Below are positions 39,913 to 49,177 of a stretch of DNA of 64,000 nucleotides, one piece after another. The translations under genes and the position numbers were made by a program. The DNA is from DATKAS01 sp963773315 (GTDB lineage: Bacteria > Actinomycetota > Acidimicrobiia > Acidimicrobiales > DATKAS01), in the NCBI GenBank assembly GCA_963773315.1, contig CAVZAF010000007.1:1-64000 (forward strand), in the 5' to 3' direction. Each line of letters starts with the position of its first letter. The stretch's first letter is position 1. The notes under the pieces are model-generated. The model worked only from the letters and a program-made list of their open reading frames with translations. It made no database searches and had not been told where the DNA came from.

Positions 39913-40728
39913 TCAACCGCCAGCCGGGTAGGGCGAGAGCACACCAGGCTGGAAGAGGTTGGAGAAGTTGACAGGCGGCACATCGACGGGCTGGAAGTCC
40001 TTCGGCGCCAACGTCATGTAGAGGTTGTTGCCGGCAAGTGCGATGCGCTGCGCGGCATCCGGCGGCACGTTGAACGTGATGAGCCCGCTGCCGGGGTTCG
40101 TCGGCGCTTCGGTCGCACCGACATCAGCGGCGGCAGTCTGTCCGATCGCGAGCACCTCGACGTTCTGATACAGGTATCGGACCGTGTTGGCGCCGTCCTG
40201 TGCATTTCCCGTCGCGGGAGCCGGTGGCGCACCCGGCGTGCCGCCGGTGAGCGCTGCGAGCTGCGGGTCGAGCACGACCATCAGGTTCACTTTGTCGCCC
40301 GGCACGAGCAGGCCGGCGACGCCGTGCACCTGGTCGACCGACACGGTCACCGCGACTTGGTCGACGGGGATCCGCTCGGAGAAGGTGACGAACGCGGTGG
40401 CCTGATCGACGAACATGCCGTCGACGACGACCTGACCGGGCACGAGGTTCGTCAGCGCGACCTTGCCATTGAGCACCGCTGTGTCGGTGATGGCCGTCGC
40501 GGGACGGAACTCCTGCGGGATCTGACCCGCCTGGACGAGCTTGTCGCCGACAGCTTGGTCGCCGGGCGTGCCCTTGGCGATCGGCTGCTTGACGACGAAC
40601 ACCTGCACGCGCTTCGCGTTCTGATAGGCGCGGTCTTCGACGCCATTCACATAGTTGTAGAGCGCGTACGCAGCGATCGCTCCGATGAGCACCGCTGCAA
40701 TCAAGATCACCGTGCGCCGAGAGCCCAC
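39913..40728 (-). CDS. cpaB: Flp pilus assembly protein CpaB/RcpC
   Basis: 271 residues. One N-terminal helix (VILIAAVLIGAIAAYALYNYV) anchors an extracytoplasmic SAF-like domain (VFVVKQPIAKGTPGDQAV...NLVPGQVVVDGMF) and an RcpC beta-rich domain (VTVSVDQVHGVAGLLVPGDKVNLMVVLD). In Gram-negative Tad systems this protein works with the outer-membrane secretin; here, in a probable monoderm or unusual-envelope actinobacterium with no secretin visible, it may line the cell-wall path. GTG start at 40728. First gene of the tad operon; the region 40729-40964 upstream must hold the promoter. Confidence 0.9.
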   Translation of the reverse strand: MGSRRTVILIAAVLIGAIAAYALYNYVNGVEDRAYQNAKRVQVFVVKQPIAKGTPGDQAVGDKLVQAGQIPQEFRPATAITDTAVLNGKVALTNLVPGQVVVDGMFVDQATAFVTFSERIPVDQVAVTVSVDQVHGVAGLLVPGDKVNLMVVLDPQLAALTGGTPGAPPAPATGNAQDGANTVRYLYQNVEVLAIGQTAAADVGATEAPTNPGSGLITFNVPPDAAQRIALAGNNLYMTLAPKDFQPVDVPPVNFSNLFQPGVLSPYPAGG

Positions 40729-40964
40729 AAATACCTCACTCGTCTCGCCGACCGAAGCGTGGCTTCGCTCGGTCCCGTGTTCGCTCGCGAGATGGATCTC
40801 GCACTGCCGCTACTTGGTCGGCAGTGGTCTCGCGATCGTGAGCGCTTCGGGTGCGAATGAGGCCCCGCCGGCCCCGGGAATGTGTCGGCGCTCGTCCGTC
40901 AGCATGACAGAGGCACCTAAGAAGAAAAGGGGATGGCGGCGAAATGATCCGAATGACCCACCGC
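40729..40964. other. Gene-free spacer between the tad operon and rpsA
   Basis: No coding sequence is supported in these 236 bases. The tad operon promoter (minus strand) should lie here, but I see no clear -35/-10 pair. Confidence 0.4.
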
Positions 40965-40992
40965 CGCGCATAGGTCTTTTGACCTATGCGCG
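40965..40992 (-). terminator. Inverted repeat after rpsA
   Basis: A perfect 12-bp inverted repeat (40965-40976 with 40981-40992) with a 4-base loop begins 13 bases past the rpsA stop on the minus strand. No U-tract follows, as in many actinobacterial terminators. It would separate rpsA from the tad operon. Confidence 0.75.
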
Positions 40993-41005
40993 CGCGTGCC
41001 CCGCG

Positions 41006-42505
41006 CTACTCGGATTCTTCGACTTCGACGGGCGCAGCGACGTCGGCATCTGGCTGATCGTCGGGTGACGCTGCGTTGTCTCCGGGCGCCCCTCCGTACT
41101 CGTTGTAGTACTCCGCCCACGCGGCTTCGCGATCGGCGTCGTCCGCAGTGATCGGAGTGCCGATGTAGTTGCCCTGCGCGTCGTAGGCGTGCTCGCCGAA
41201 GTGCTCGCGGTACTCCTCCGCGACTTCGCCGCCCTCGGCCGCCTGCTTGATCGACAGGCTGATGCGGCGACGCTGGAGGTCGAGGTCGATGATCTTCACC
41301 CAGAGCTCTTCGCCCGGTGTGACCACCTGCTCGGGGAGGTCGACGTGGTGCGCTGACATCTCGGAGATGTGGACCAGGCCCTCGATCCCCTCCCCCACCT
41401 GCACGAACGCGCCGAAAGGCACGAGCTTGGTGACCCGGCCGTAGACGAGCTCGCCGACGCGGTGCGTCGAGGCGAACTCCTGCCACGGGTCTTGCTGGGT
41501 CGCCTTGAGCGAGAGGCTGATGCGCTCGCGCTCGCGGTCGACCTCGAGCACCTGCACCGTGATCTCGTCGCCGACCTGCACTACCGAGCCGGGGTGGTCG
41601 ACGTGCTTCCACGACAGCTCGCTCACGTGCACGAGGCCGTCCATGCCGCCGAGGTCGACGAACGCGCCGAAGCTCACGACCGACGACACGACGCCCTTGC
41701 GGATCTCGCCCGGCTTCAGGTTGTCGAGGAAGTCTTCGCGCTGCTCCTTCTGCGTCTCCTCGAGCCACGCGCGACGCGACAGCACGACGTTGTTGCGGTT
41801 CTTGTCGAGCTCGATGATCTTCGCCTGCAGCGAGCGGCCGACGTAGGGCTGCAAGTCGCGCACACGGCGCAGCTCGACCAACGATGCGGGAAGGAAGCCG
41901 CGGAGGCCGATGTCGAGGATGAGACCGCCCTTGACGACCTCGATCACGGGGCCTTCGACGACGCCGTCGGCCTCCTTGATCTGCTCGATGTTGCCCCAGG
42001 CGCGCTCGTACTGCGCGCGCTTCTTCGACAGGACCAGACGGCCCTCTTTGTCTTCCTTCTGGAGGACGAGGGCCTCGAGGTCTTCGCCGAGTGACACCAC
42101 CTGGGCAGGGTCGACGTCGTTGCGGATCGAGAGCTCACGCGACGGGATGACGCCTTCAGACTTGTAGCCGATGTCGAGAAGGACCTCGTCCTTGTCGATC
42201 TTGACGACCCGACCGTGCACGATCTGGCCGTCCTCGACCTCGACCATCGTCGACGCGACCGCCTCGTCGAAGGAGACCCCGAGATCGTCGGCCACCACCT
42301 GCCGCGGGGTGTAGACGCCCTCCTCGTTGAAGGTGCCAGGGGCACCGGCCTCGTTGAAGGTGCCAGGGGCACCCGCCTCGCTCGACGTGCCGGGAACACC
42401 GGCTTCGTCGGAGGCGCCCATGCCAGCGCCACCGGAAGGGGCTGCTGCGGGAGCGAGGTCGGTCGAGACGGGCTCGGAGGGGACGGGGGTCTGCTGGTCG
42501 GACAC
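41006..42505 (-). CDS. rpsA: 30S ribosomal protein S1
   Basis: RNA-binding ribosomal protein that helps mRNA binding. Four S1 (OB-fold) domains are visible at about 90-160, 178-245, 262-332 and 349-418 (GQIVHGRVVKIDKDEVLLDIGYKSEG; GGLILDIGLRGFLPAS; KGVVSSVVSFGAFVDLGGMDGLVHVSELSW; YGRVTKLVPFGAFVQVGEGIEGLVHISEMS). The number four is normal for actinobacteria. The N-terminal 65 residues are unusual: a low-complexity extension with three 9-residue repeats of the type EAGAPGTFN. The acidic C-terminal tail is typical. Start is GTG at 42505. The gene order polA, rpsA, (tad insert), coaE follows the conserved block. Confidence 0.95.
   Translation of the reverse strand: MSDQQTPVPSEPVSTDLAPAAAPSGGAGMGASDEAGVPGTSSEAGAPGTFNEAGAPGTFNEEGVYTPRQVVADDLGVSFDEAVASTMVEVEDGQIVHGRVVKIDKDEVLLDIGYKSEGVIPSRELSIRNDVDPAQVVSLGEDLEALVLQKEDKEGRLVLSKKRAQYERAWGNIEQIKEADGVVEGPVIEVVKGGLILDIGLRGFLPASLVELRRVRDLQPYVGRSLQAKIIELDKNRNNVVLSRRAWLEETQKEQREDFLDNLKPGEIRKGVVSSVVSFGAFVDLGGMDGLVHVSELSWKHVDHPGSVVQVGDEITVQVLEVDRERERISLSLKATQQDPWQEFASTHRVGELVYGRVTKLVPFGAFVQVGEGIEGLVHISEMSAHHVDLPEQVVTPGEELWVKIIDLDLQRRRISLSIKQAAEGGEVAEEYREHFGEHAYDAQGNYIGTPITADDADREAAWAEYYNEYGGAPGDNAASPDDQPDADVAAPVEVEESE
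42326..42406 (-). repeat. Three tandem 27-bp repeats inside rpsA
   Basis: Codes for residues about 34-60 of S1 as EAGVPGTSS, EAGAPGTFN, EAGAPGTFN. The last two units are nearly identical at the DNA level. The repeat number may vary between strains, since length changes in units of 27 bp keep the frame. Confidence 0.85.
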
Positions 42506-42598
42506 GGATTCGCTTTCGGGTCTTGCCTGAGTGGGCTGGAAGTGGGAAGGGTGGTTGCGCTGGAGAAACCGGTGCGCTGAGGCGCGCCGCGGAGGCGC

Positions 42599-43345
42599 TC
42601 AGCGCCCGGAGAGGGTACCACCGGGCTTCGTGGCGATCACCAGGAACTCCGCGAGGTCCAGCCCAGGTGGCGTCTGCCCGTACCGGCCGGGCTCGACAGA
42701 CCAGAGCGCGTCGACGCGGGCACCCGCGGCGGCGACCATCAGTCGGAGCTCGCGGGGCGTGAAGCACGTCGTCCACAGCTCGACGGACGCGGGCTCGCCG
42801 GCGGGGTCGCGCACTTCGGTGTGCTCGTGCTGCACGCCACGCCCGGCGTCGAACGACGACGGGTCGTCGAGGTGGCGCACCTGGAAGTAGGCGGAGAACG
42901 CCGACACGACCACTCGCCCGCCGGGCCGCACCGCGTCGACCATCTCGCGGAGCGCCAGCACGTCCTCGTCGACGGCGCTGCCCGGCCCCCCGAGCAGACC
43001 GAACCCGCCCTGGCACAGCGAGAGCGCGACGTCGAAGCTGCCCGGCTCGACCGGGAGCCGGCGCGCGTCGGCGTGCACGAAGGCGCCACCCGACGCCGCA
43101 GCGAGTGCGACAAATGTCCACGAGAGGTCGATCCCCACGACGTCGCAACCCGCCTCGGCGAACGCTCGGGCGTGACGGCCGGGCCCACAGCCGACGTCGA
43201 GCACGCGCGTGCCAGGAGTCAGGCCGAGGACGTCGGTCAAGAACGCGACCTCCTGGGCGGTGCCCTTCGTGAACGAGTAACGGAGGTAGGCCGACCCGAG
43301 ATGGTCGGCCACCGGCTCGAACCAATGGGGCTCGCGGCCGCTCAC
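42599..43345 (-). CDS. Class I SAM-dependent methyltransferase
   Basis: 248 residues. Motif I TRVLDVGCGPGRHARAFAEAGCDVVGIDLSW lies at about 47-77, motif II ADARRLPVEPGSFDVALSLCQGGFGLL follows, and the late motif VRPGGRVVVSAFSAYF is present. It belongs to the broad Methyltransf_11/25 group; substrate unknown. The GTG start at 43345 has GGAG five bases upstream and places motif I at a usual distance. It lies between polA and rpsA on the same strand, directly after a small membrane protein gene (13-base gap). Confidence 0.85.
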   Translation of the reverse strand: MSGREPHWFEPVADHLGSAYLRYSFTKGTAQEVAFLTDVLGLTPGTRVLDVGCGPGRHARAFAEAGCDVVGIDLSWTFVALAAASGGAFVHADARRLPVEPGSFDVALSLCQGGFGLLGGPGSAVDEDVLALREMVDAVRPGGRVVVSAFSAYFQVRHLDDPSSFDAGRGVQHEHTEVRDPAGEPASVELWTTCFTPRELRLMVAAAGARVDALWSVEPGRYGQTPPGLDLAEFLVIATKPGGTLSGR

Positions 43346-43358
43346 GGGGCTCCGCTCA

Positions 43359-43565
43359 CTAGCCGGGCTGGAAGACCTGCTTGCACTCCCACTTCGGGGG
43401 GAGGAACGACCACTCCTTCCGACCATTGCTCACGTTGTCGCACTTGTCGGCGGTCGCGGTCGCGACCGCGATGGAGATCAGGGCGTAGACGACGACGGCC
43501 GCGAGCAGCATTGGCAGCCAAAAGCTGCTGCGACCGTGGGCCATGGTCCATTGTGGACCAAGCAT
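43359..43565 (-). CDS. Small single-pass membrane protein
   Basis: 68 residues (or 61 from the ATG at 43544). One hydrophobic helix (FWLPMLLAAVVVYALISIAVATA) is followed by a short outside tail with two cysteines and several aromatic residues (DKCDNVSNGRKEWSFLPPKWECKQVF), which could form a disulfide. No known family is recognised. It sits between polA and the methyltransferase on the same strand. Third-position GC and the clean signal-like layout support a real gene, but its start is uncertain. Confidence 0.55.
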   Translation of the reverse strand: MLGPQWTMAHGRSSFWLPMLLAAVVVYALISIAVATATADKCDNVSNGRKEWSFLPPKWECKQVFQPG

Positions 43566-43616
43566 GACCGCCGCGACCAGGACCGTTCGGCCTGATTACC
43601 GCGAGTCGCGGTCGAA

Positions 43617-46295
43617 TCAGCTCTTCGCTTCAGCCCACGACGGACCGAACGCGAGGTGCACTTCCAACGGAACGCGCAGCTCGACAGCGCCCTTCATGAC
43701 ACCCTGAGTCAGGTCGGTGACCTCTTCGTGCTCCGCGGGGTCGACCTCGAGGATGACCTCGTCGTGCACCTGGAGGATGAGCCGGCTCGCGAGCCCGCGC
43801 GCCTCCAGCTCGTGGTCGAGCCGCACGAGCGCGACCTTGAAGATGTCGGCCGCGAGGCCTTGGATGCCCACGTTCATCGCCTGGCGCTCGCCGGCCTGTC
43901 GGATGCGGAAGTTCGGAGACGAGAGCTCGGGGATGGGGCGACGCCGGCCGAACAGCGTCTCGGTGTAGCCGCGCTGGCGGGCTTCGTTGACGGTGCGCTC
44001 CATGTACTGCTTCACAGACGGAAATGCCACGAAGTACGCGTCGAGGATCTCGGCCGCCTCCTCGGTCGGGATGTTGAGGCGCTGGCCGAGGCCGTAGGCC
44101 TCCATCCCGTAGGCGAGCCCGTAGGAGACCATCTTCGCCTTGGCCCGTTGCTCGCCGGTCACCTTCTTCTTGTCGACCCCGAACACGCGCGACGCGGTCT
44201 CGGTGTGGATGTCGGTGCCGGCGTCGAACGCGGCGATCAGCCCGGGGTCCTCGGCCAGGTGCGCGATGCACCGCAGCTCGATCTGGTTGTAGTCCGCGAC
44301 CAGCATCTCGAAGCCCTCGGCGGGCACGAAGGCCTTGCGGAACTGCCGGCCCTCGTCGCTGCGCACGGGGATGTTGTGCAGGTTGGGCTGGTCGGAGGAG
44401 AGCCGCCCGGTCCTCGCGACCGTCTGGTTGAACGATGCGTGGATGCGCCCGTCGGGCGCGACCTCGTTGAGCAGGCCTTCGCCATACGTGGAGCGAAGCT
44501 TCTCGAACTCGCGGTACGAGAGCAGCATCTCGATGATCGGATGCTGGTCACGCAGACGCTCGAGCGAGGCCGCGTCAGTCGAGTACCCGGTCTTGGTCTT
44601 CTTCTGCGGCGCGAGGCCCAGCTTGTCGAACAGGACCTCGCGCAGCTGATGCGTCGAGTTGACGTTGAACTCGATGCCGGCCTCGATCTGGATGAGCTCG
44701 TCGAGCCGCTTGCACTCGCTGACGAGGCGGTCGTTCAGCGCGCGCAGCTCGGTGACGTCGACGCCGACACCTACGCGCTCCATCCGCGCGAGCACCCGGA
44801 CGAGCGGGTTCTCGATCGTGTCGTAGAGCGTGCGCATGCCTTGATGCTCGAGCGCCTGCTCGAGCGCAGGAGCGAGCCGTGCCGTCGCGACCGCGTCGAG
44901 CGCGCCGATCATCGGGTCGTCGATGCCACTGCCGTCGAGGTCGAGCTGCAGCTTGTTCGACTCGCGAGTGCCGAGCTCGAGCCCCGTGTAGCGAGCGAGC
45001 AGGTCTCCGATCGCGTAACGCGACTCCGCCGGGTCGAGCAGGTAGGCAGCGATGCTCGTGTCGAGCTCGAGGTCTTCGATGTCGAGGCCGACCTCGAAGA
45101 GCGTGCGCATGAGCGACTTCGCGTGGTGCACGCGCACGCCGGGGCTGCCCGACGCGAAGACGTTCACCACTGCTTGCTTCACGGCGTCGTCGGCGAGCAA
45201 TGCTGCCGGCACCCACACCGCCGTCTCCTCTCCGGTCGCGAACGCGAGACCGAGCAAGTCGCTGCGACCCGGCGCGCCGACCCAAAGCGGACCGATGGAG
45301 ATCGGCTCATCTCCTGCAGCCAACGCGGTGAGCGTCTCGACGGCGCCGTTCGCGTCGACCTCGGCCACTTTCGCGGTCAGCCGCCCTTCGGTCGGGTGGC
45401 TCTCGACGATGGGCGCGTCGAGCACCTCAGCGAGGCGCTCGAACAGCGAGCGAAACTCCAAGAACTCGAAGAGGTGCTTCACCTCGCCCAGGTCAGGAGG
45501 CTGCACGCCGAGCGCGGCGATGTTGCCGAGGTCGACGTCGATCGGGGCGTCGCGACGCAGCACCATGACCTCGGCGTTCTTGCGCACGCGGGTCTCGTTC
45601 GCCGCGAGGCTCTCCCGGAGCTTGGGCGTCTGCTTGTCGAGGTTGGCGAAGATGCCGTCGAGGCCCCCGTAGCTGGCGATGAGCTTCGCCGCGGTCTTCT
45701 CCCCCACCCCGGGCACGCCGGCGAGGTTGTCGGACGGGTCGCCGCGCAACGCGGCGTACTCCGGGTATTGCGTCGGCGTCACGCCACACCGCTCGAAGAT
45801 CCCCGCCTCGTCGTAGAGCGCGTAGTCCGACACGCCGCGCCGGTTGTAGAGCACCGCGATGTGCGGGTCTTCGACGAGCTGGTAGGTGTCGCGATCGCCG
45901 GTGACGATGACGATGTCGAGCCCGAGGTCTCGACCACGCGTCGCGAGCGTCGCGATCAGGTCGTCGGCCTCGTAGCCCTCGAGGTCGGACACCTCGATCC
46001 CCAACGCGTTCACGATCTGGCGCACGAGCCCCATCTGCTGGCGGAGGATGTCGGGAGCGGCCTCGCGCTGTGCCTTGTACTCGGGCACGGCATCGTGCCG
46101 GAAGGTCGGCTCGGGACGGTCGAACAGCACGACGACGCCATCGGGACGTTGGTCGCGCAGCAGGTTGATCAGCATCGACGTGAAGCCGAACACCGCGTTC
46201 GTCACCTGACCCGAAGACGTCGCCATGTCGGTCGGCAACGCGAAGAACGCCCGGTACGTCAGGGAGTTGCCGTCGAGCAGCAGGAGCTTGGCCAC
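43617..46295 (-). CDS. polA: DNA polymerase I
   Basis: 892 residues. The N-terminal 5' nuclease domain (LLLLDGNSLTYRAFFALP; YEADDLIATLA; VTGDRDTYQLV; GDPSDNLAGVPGVGEKTAAKLI) removes primers. The middle 3'-5' exonuclease region is degenerate: the catalytic DxE of motif I is missing around EPISIGPLWVG, so no proofreading is expected, as in other actinobacterial PolA. The polymerase domain has motif A VADYNQIELRCIAHLAEDP, motif B RAKAKMVSYGLAYGMEAYGL and motif C LQVHDEVILEV. Start is GTG at 46295. Works after UvrABC incision and on Okazaki fragments. Confidence 0.96.
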   Translation of the reverse strand: MAKLLLLDGNSLTYRAFFALPTDMATSSGQVTNAVFGFTSMLINLLRDQRPDGVVVLFDRPEPTFRHDAVPEYKAQREAAPDILRQQMGLVRQIVNALGIEVSDLEGYEADDLIATLATRGRDLGLDIVIVTGDRDTYQLVEDPHIAVLYNRRGVSDYALYDEAGIFERCGVTPTQYPEYAALRGDPSDNLAGVPGVGEKTAAKLIASYGGLDGIFANLDKQTPKLRESLAANETRVRKNAEVMVLRRDAPIDVDLGNIAALGVQPPDLGEVKHLFEFLEFRSLFERLAEVLDAPIVESHPTEGRLTAKVAEVDANGAVETLTALAAGDEPISIGPLWVGAPGRSDLLGLAFATGEETAVWVPAALLADDAVKQAVVNVFASGSPGVRVHHAKSLMRTLFEVGLDIEDLELDTSIAAYLLDPAESRYAIGDLLARYTGLELGTRESNKLQLDLDGSGIDDPMIGALDAVATARLAPALEQALEHQGMRTLYDTIENPLVRVLARMERVGVGVDVTELRALNDRLVSECKRLDELIQIEAGIEFNVNSTHQLREVLFDKLGLAPQKKTKTGYSTDAASLERLRDQHPIIEMLLSYREFEKLRSTYGEGLLNEVAPDGRIHASFNQTVARTGRLSSDQPNLHNIPVRSDEGRQFRKAFVPAEGFEMLVADYNQIELRCIAHLAEDPGLIAAFDAGTDIHTETASRVFGVDKKKVTGEQRAKAKMVSYGLAYGMEAYGLGQRLNIPTEEAAEILDAYFVAFPSVKQYMERTVNEARQRGYTETLFGRRRPIPELSSPNFRIRQAGERQAMNVGIQGLAADIFKVALVRLDHELEARGLASRLILQVHDEVILEVDPAEHEEVTDLTQGVMKGAVELRVPLEVHLAFGPSWAEAKS

Positions 46296-46330
46296 GGGTC
46301 GAGCGTACGCCCGCGCCCCCCGCCGACAAC

Positions 46331-46906
46331 TCAGGGGACGAGGCTCCCCTCGAGCACCTGCGTGGCGATTGCCGCCATCGTGCTGCGTGTGCGCATCGCG
46401 GTCTGCTGGATGAACGCGAAGGCCGCGGCCTCGCTGAGCTCGTGCTGGTCCATCAGCACGCCCTTCGCCCGGTCGATCACCTTGCGGGCCTCGAGCCGAC
46501 CGGTGGCGTCGATCGCCTGGCGCTCGAGCGCGACCGCCTCGCGGTGGCGAGCAAGGGCGAGCTCGACGGCCGGCATCAGCTCGGCGCGCTGGAACGGCTT
46601 CACGAGATACGCCTGAGCCCCGGCGTCACGTGCCTGCTCGACGAGGTCGCGCTGGCTGAACGCCGTGAGGATGACCACCGCGGTCGTGCGCCGATCGTGG
46701 ATGCGTCGGGCGGCCTCGATGCCGTCGAGTCCGGGCATCTTGATGTCGAGGATCGCGACGTCGGGCTCGAGCCGCTCGACGAGTGCCACGGCCTCGTCGC
46801 CCCGCGCGGTCTGGCCGACCACCTCGTACCCCTCCTCCTGCAGCGACTCGAGCAGATCGAGGCGGATGATGCTCTCGTCTTCCGCGACGACGACCCGCAC
46901 CGTCAC
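46331..46906 (-). CDS. pdtaR: ANTAR-domain response regulator (PdtaR-like)
   Basis: 191 residues: receiver domain with EDE at the start (VVVAEDESIIRLDLL), phospho-acceptor Asp in VAILDIKMPGLDG, Thr in VVILTAFSQ and Lys in AYLVKPF, then a C-terminal ANTAR RNA-binding domain (RKVIDRAKGVLMDQHELSEAAAFAFIQQTAM). ANTAR proteins bind paired hairpins in mRNA leaders and act as antiterminators. The position next to polA matches pdtaR of Mycobacterium tuberculosis; the cognate kinase pdtaS is not in the window. GTG start at 46906, because the receiver begins immediately after it. Confidence 0.9.
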   Translation of the reverse strand: MTVRVVVAEDESIIRLDLLESLQEEGYEVVGQTARGDEAVALVERLEPDVAILDIKMPGLDGIEAARRIHDRRTTAVVILTAFSQRDLVEQARDAGAQAYLVKPFQRAELMPAVELALARHREAVALERQAIDATGRLEARKVIDRAKGVLMDQHELSEAAAFAFIQQTAMRTRSTMAAIATQVLEGSLVP

Positions 46907-46931
46907 GGCTGCTCTGCTCGACGGCAGTCGT

Positions 46932-47225
46932 TCACGACTGCTCTGCGAACAGGCGGTCGAGCAGGCTGTCCTGGTCCGCCTCGAGGCGAGCAATCGTCGC
47001 GACGACGTCGGCGCGCTGACGCGCCATCGCGTCGGCGTGACGCTGGGCCTCGCGATGCTCATGGTCCGCGAGGGGCGTCTCGGACACAAGTGCCTTCAGG
47101 TGCGCGTCATCTGCGGCCCCGCTGAGGTGCTCGAGCTGCTCGTCGACGACCGCGAGCTCTTTGCGAAGCTCCTTGAGGCGCCCGCCGAGCTCGGTGAGGC
47201 GCCGCTCGATCAGCGAGCGCGACAT
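46932..47225 (-). CDS. Small coiled-coil protein of unknown function
   Basis: 97 residues, strongly charged and almost wholly helical (ERRLTELGGRLKELRKELAVVDEQLEHL; QRHADAMARQRADVVATIARLEADQDSLLDRLF), with no signal or membrane segment. The heptad pattern suggests a two-segment coiled coil with a central loop rich in Ala/Asp. It ends 25 bases before the pdtaR-like gene on the same strand and starts 45 bases from the divergent malQ. I recognise no named family. Confidence 0.65.
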   Translation of the reverse strand: MSRSLIERRLTELGGRLKELRKELAVVDEQLEHLSGAADDAHLKALVSETPLADHEHREAQRHADAMARQRADVVATIARLEADQDSLLDRLFAEQS

Positions 47226-47270
47226 GAGGTCGAGTGTAGAAGCCGACTCGCGCAGTGGGAGACTTCCCCG

Positions 47271-49168
47271 ATGTCGGTCGACGCCTGGGGCATCACCGAC
47301 GGCTACTGGAGCTGGGACAACGACCGCTTCGACACGTCCACCGAGACGCGCGAGGCGCTCCTGGCAGCGATGGACGCAGGCGATCATCCCGACGGTCCGC
47401 CCGAGCCGTCCCCGCCGATGTGGATCGTCACACAGGGCGCCACTGACTCGCTCTGGAACGCCGTCGACCTCCACCTCGAGGACGGCACCGTCGTGCCCGA
47501 CGTGCGTTCGCTGCCACCGGACCTCCCTCTCGGCTATCACGAGCTCGTGCCCCGCGACGGCTGGCCGCCCTCGCGGCTGGTGGTCACTCCGGCCCGCGCG
47601 CATCCCGTGAGGCAGCGGATGTGGGGATGGGCGGTGCAGCTGTACGCGGCTCGGTCGCGCGCGAGCTGGGGCATCGGCGACCTCGACGACCTCGCTCGCC
47701 TCGCGACGTGGTCGTCGTCGTTGGGCGCCGAGATGCTCGTCCTGAACCCGTTGCACACGGTGGCCCCCGTGCATCCTCAGCAGCCGAGCCCGTACTTCCC
47801 GGCCAGCCGCCTCTGGCGGAACCCGCTCGCGCTTCACGTCGAGTCGATGCCCGGCGCGCCTGTTCTCGGCGAAGAGCTCAACCGGTTGGCGAACGCGGGA
47901 CGCGCACTCGACGAACGCAGGTTGATCGACCGCGACGCCGTGTTCCGTCTCAAGCGCGCGGCGTTCGATCGGCTCTTCTCGTGGTGGACCGCGCACGCGG
48001 AAGAGGACAGCCGCGCCGCGTTCAGCGCGTTCTGCGCCGAGCACGGCACGGACCTTCGCCTGTTCGCCGTCTACTGCGCGCTCGCCGAGCGGCACGGCGG
48101 CGGTTGGCAGGCGTGGCCACCCAGCTACCACTCCCCGACCTCGGGCCGTGTCGCGCGCTTCGCTCGTGAGCACGATCCCCGCGTGCAGCTGCACATGTGG
48201 CTCCAGTGGCAGCTCGAGGTGCAGCTCGCACGCGGCAGGCCGTCGCGGCTGCGACCTCGTCGGTGACCTCGCCGTCGGCTTCGACTCCGGTGGCGCGGAT
48301 GCGTGGATGTGGCAGCACTTGCTCGCGCTCGATGCGCGTGTCGGGGCTCCTCCGGACGGGTTCAACGAGGACGGGCAGGACTGGGGGCTTCCCCCGTTCG
48401 TGCCGTGGAAGCTGCGCGCCGCCCACTTCGAGCCGTTCATCAAGACCGTTCGGGCCGCGATGCGAGGCGTCCGCGGGCTGCGCGTCGACCACGTCATGGG
48501 CCTGTACCGCCTCTTCTGGATCCCGCCCGGCGGCTCGCCGAAGACCGGGGCCTACGTGCACCTTCCCGCACGCGAGCTGCTCGACCTGCTCGCCCTCGAG
48601 AGCGAGCGCGCCGAGGCGTTCGTCATCGGCGAAGACCTCGGCACGGTCGAAGACGAGGTGCGCGAGGACCTCGCCGCGCGGGGTCCTGAGCTACCGGCTG
48701 ATCTGGTTCGAGGACCGCGAACCCGAGCGGTTCCCTGTTCAGGCGCTGGCCGCGGTGACGACGCACGACCTGCCGACGCTCGCCGGAGCGTGGACGGGTT
48801 CAGACCTCGAAGACCAGAGGCGCATCGGAAAGACCGTGAGCGAATCGGGCGCGACCTGGTTCAAGTCGCAGCTCGAACGCGTGACAGGTTTCGGTCCCGA
48901 CGCGGACCTCGACCGCGTCACCATCGCCGCGCACCGCGCGCTCGCGGACGCGCCGTCAGTCGTCGTCGCGGGCACCCTCGACGACGCGCTCGAGGTCAAG
49001 GAGCGGCCCAACATGCCGGGCACGGTCGACGAGTGGCCGAACTGGTCCCTCGCCCTGCCCAAGCCGCTCGACGAGATCGAGCGCGATCCGGTCGTGCTCG
49101 CCGTCGCGGCTGCGCTCGACGAGGGCCGCCGCCGCGCTGTCGGCGACGGGCGAGGCGACGACAGTTAG
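47271..49168 (+). pseudogene. malQ: 4-alpha-glucanotransferase (amylomaltase), two frameshifts
   Basis: Disproportionates maltodextrins in glycogen/maltose metabolism (GH77). Segments: MWGWAVQLYAARSRASWGIGDLDDL in frame one; then DLAVGFDSGGADAW (family DLAVGV..DS..AD.W), FIKTVRAAMRGVRGLRVDHVMGLYRLFWIPPG with the nucleophile region, and FVIGEDLGTVEDEV in frame two; then LSYRLIWFE and AVTTHDLPTLAGAWTGSD in frame three. Apparent +1 bases lie near 48230 and 48684. Corrected length is about 631 residues, and catalytic elements (VDH; GEDLGT; THDLPT) are intact, so sequence error is likely. ATG 47271 has weak upstream purines. Confidence 0.87.
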
Positions 49169-49177
49169 GGTCGAGAC

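Noticed and set aside
42326..42406. Tandem repeats as a CRISPR-like array
   Set aside because: Units are 27 bp, contiguous without spacers and in frame with rpsA.
43656..46616. Very long open frame antisense to polA
   Set aside because: High third-position GC makes antisense frames open; the product has no domain and is rich in Arg/Glu/Val, while polA on the other strand has all family motifs.
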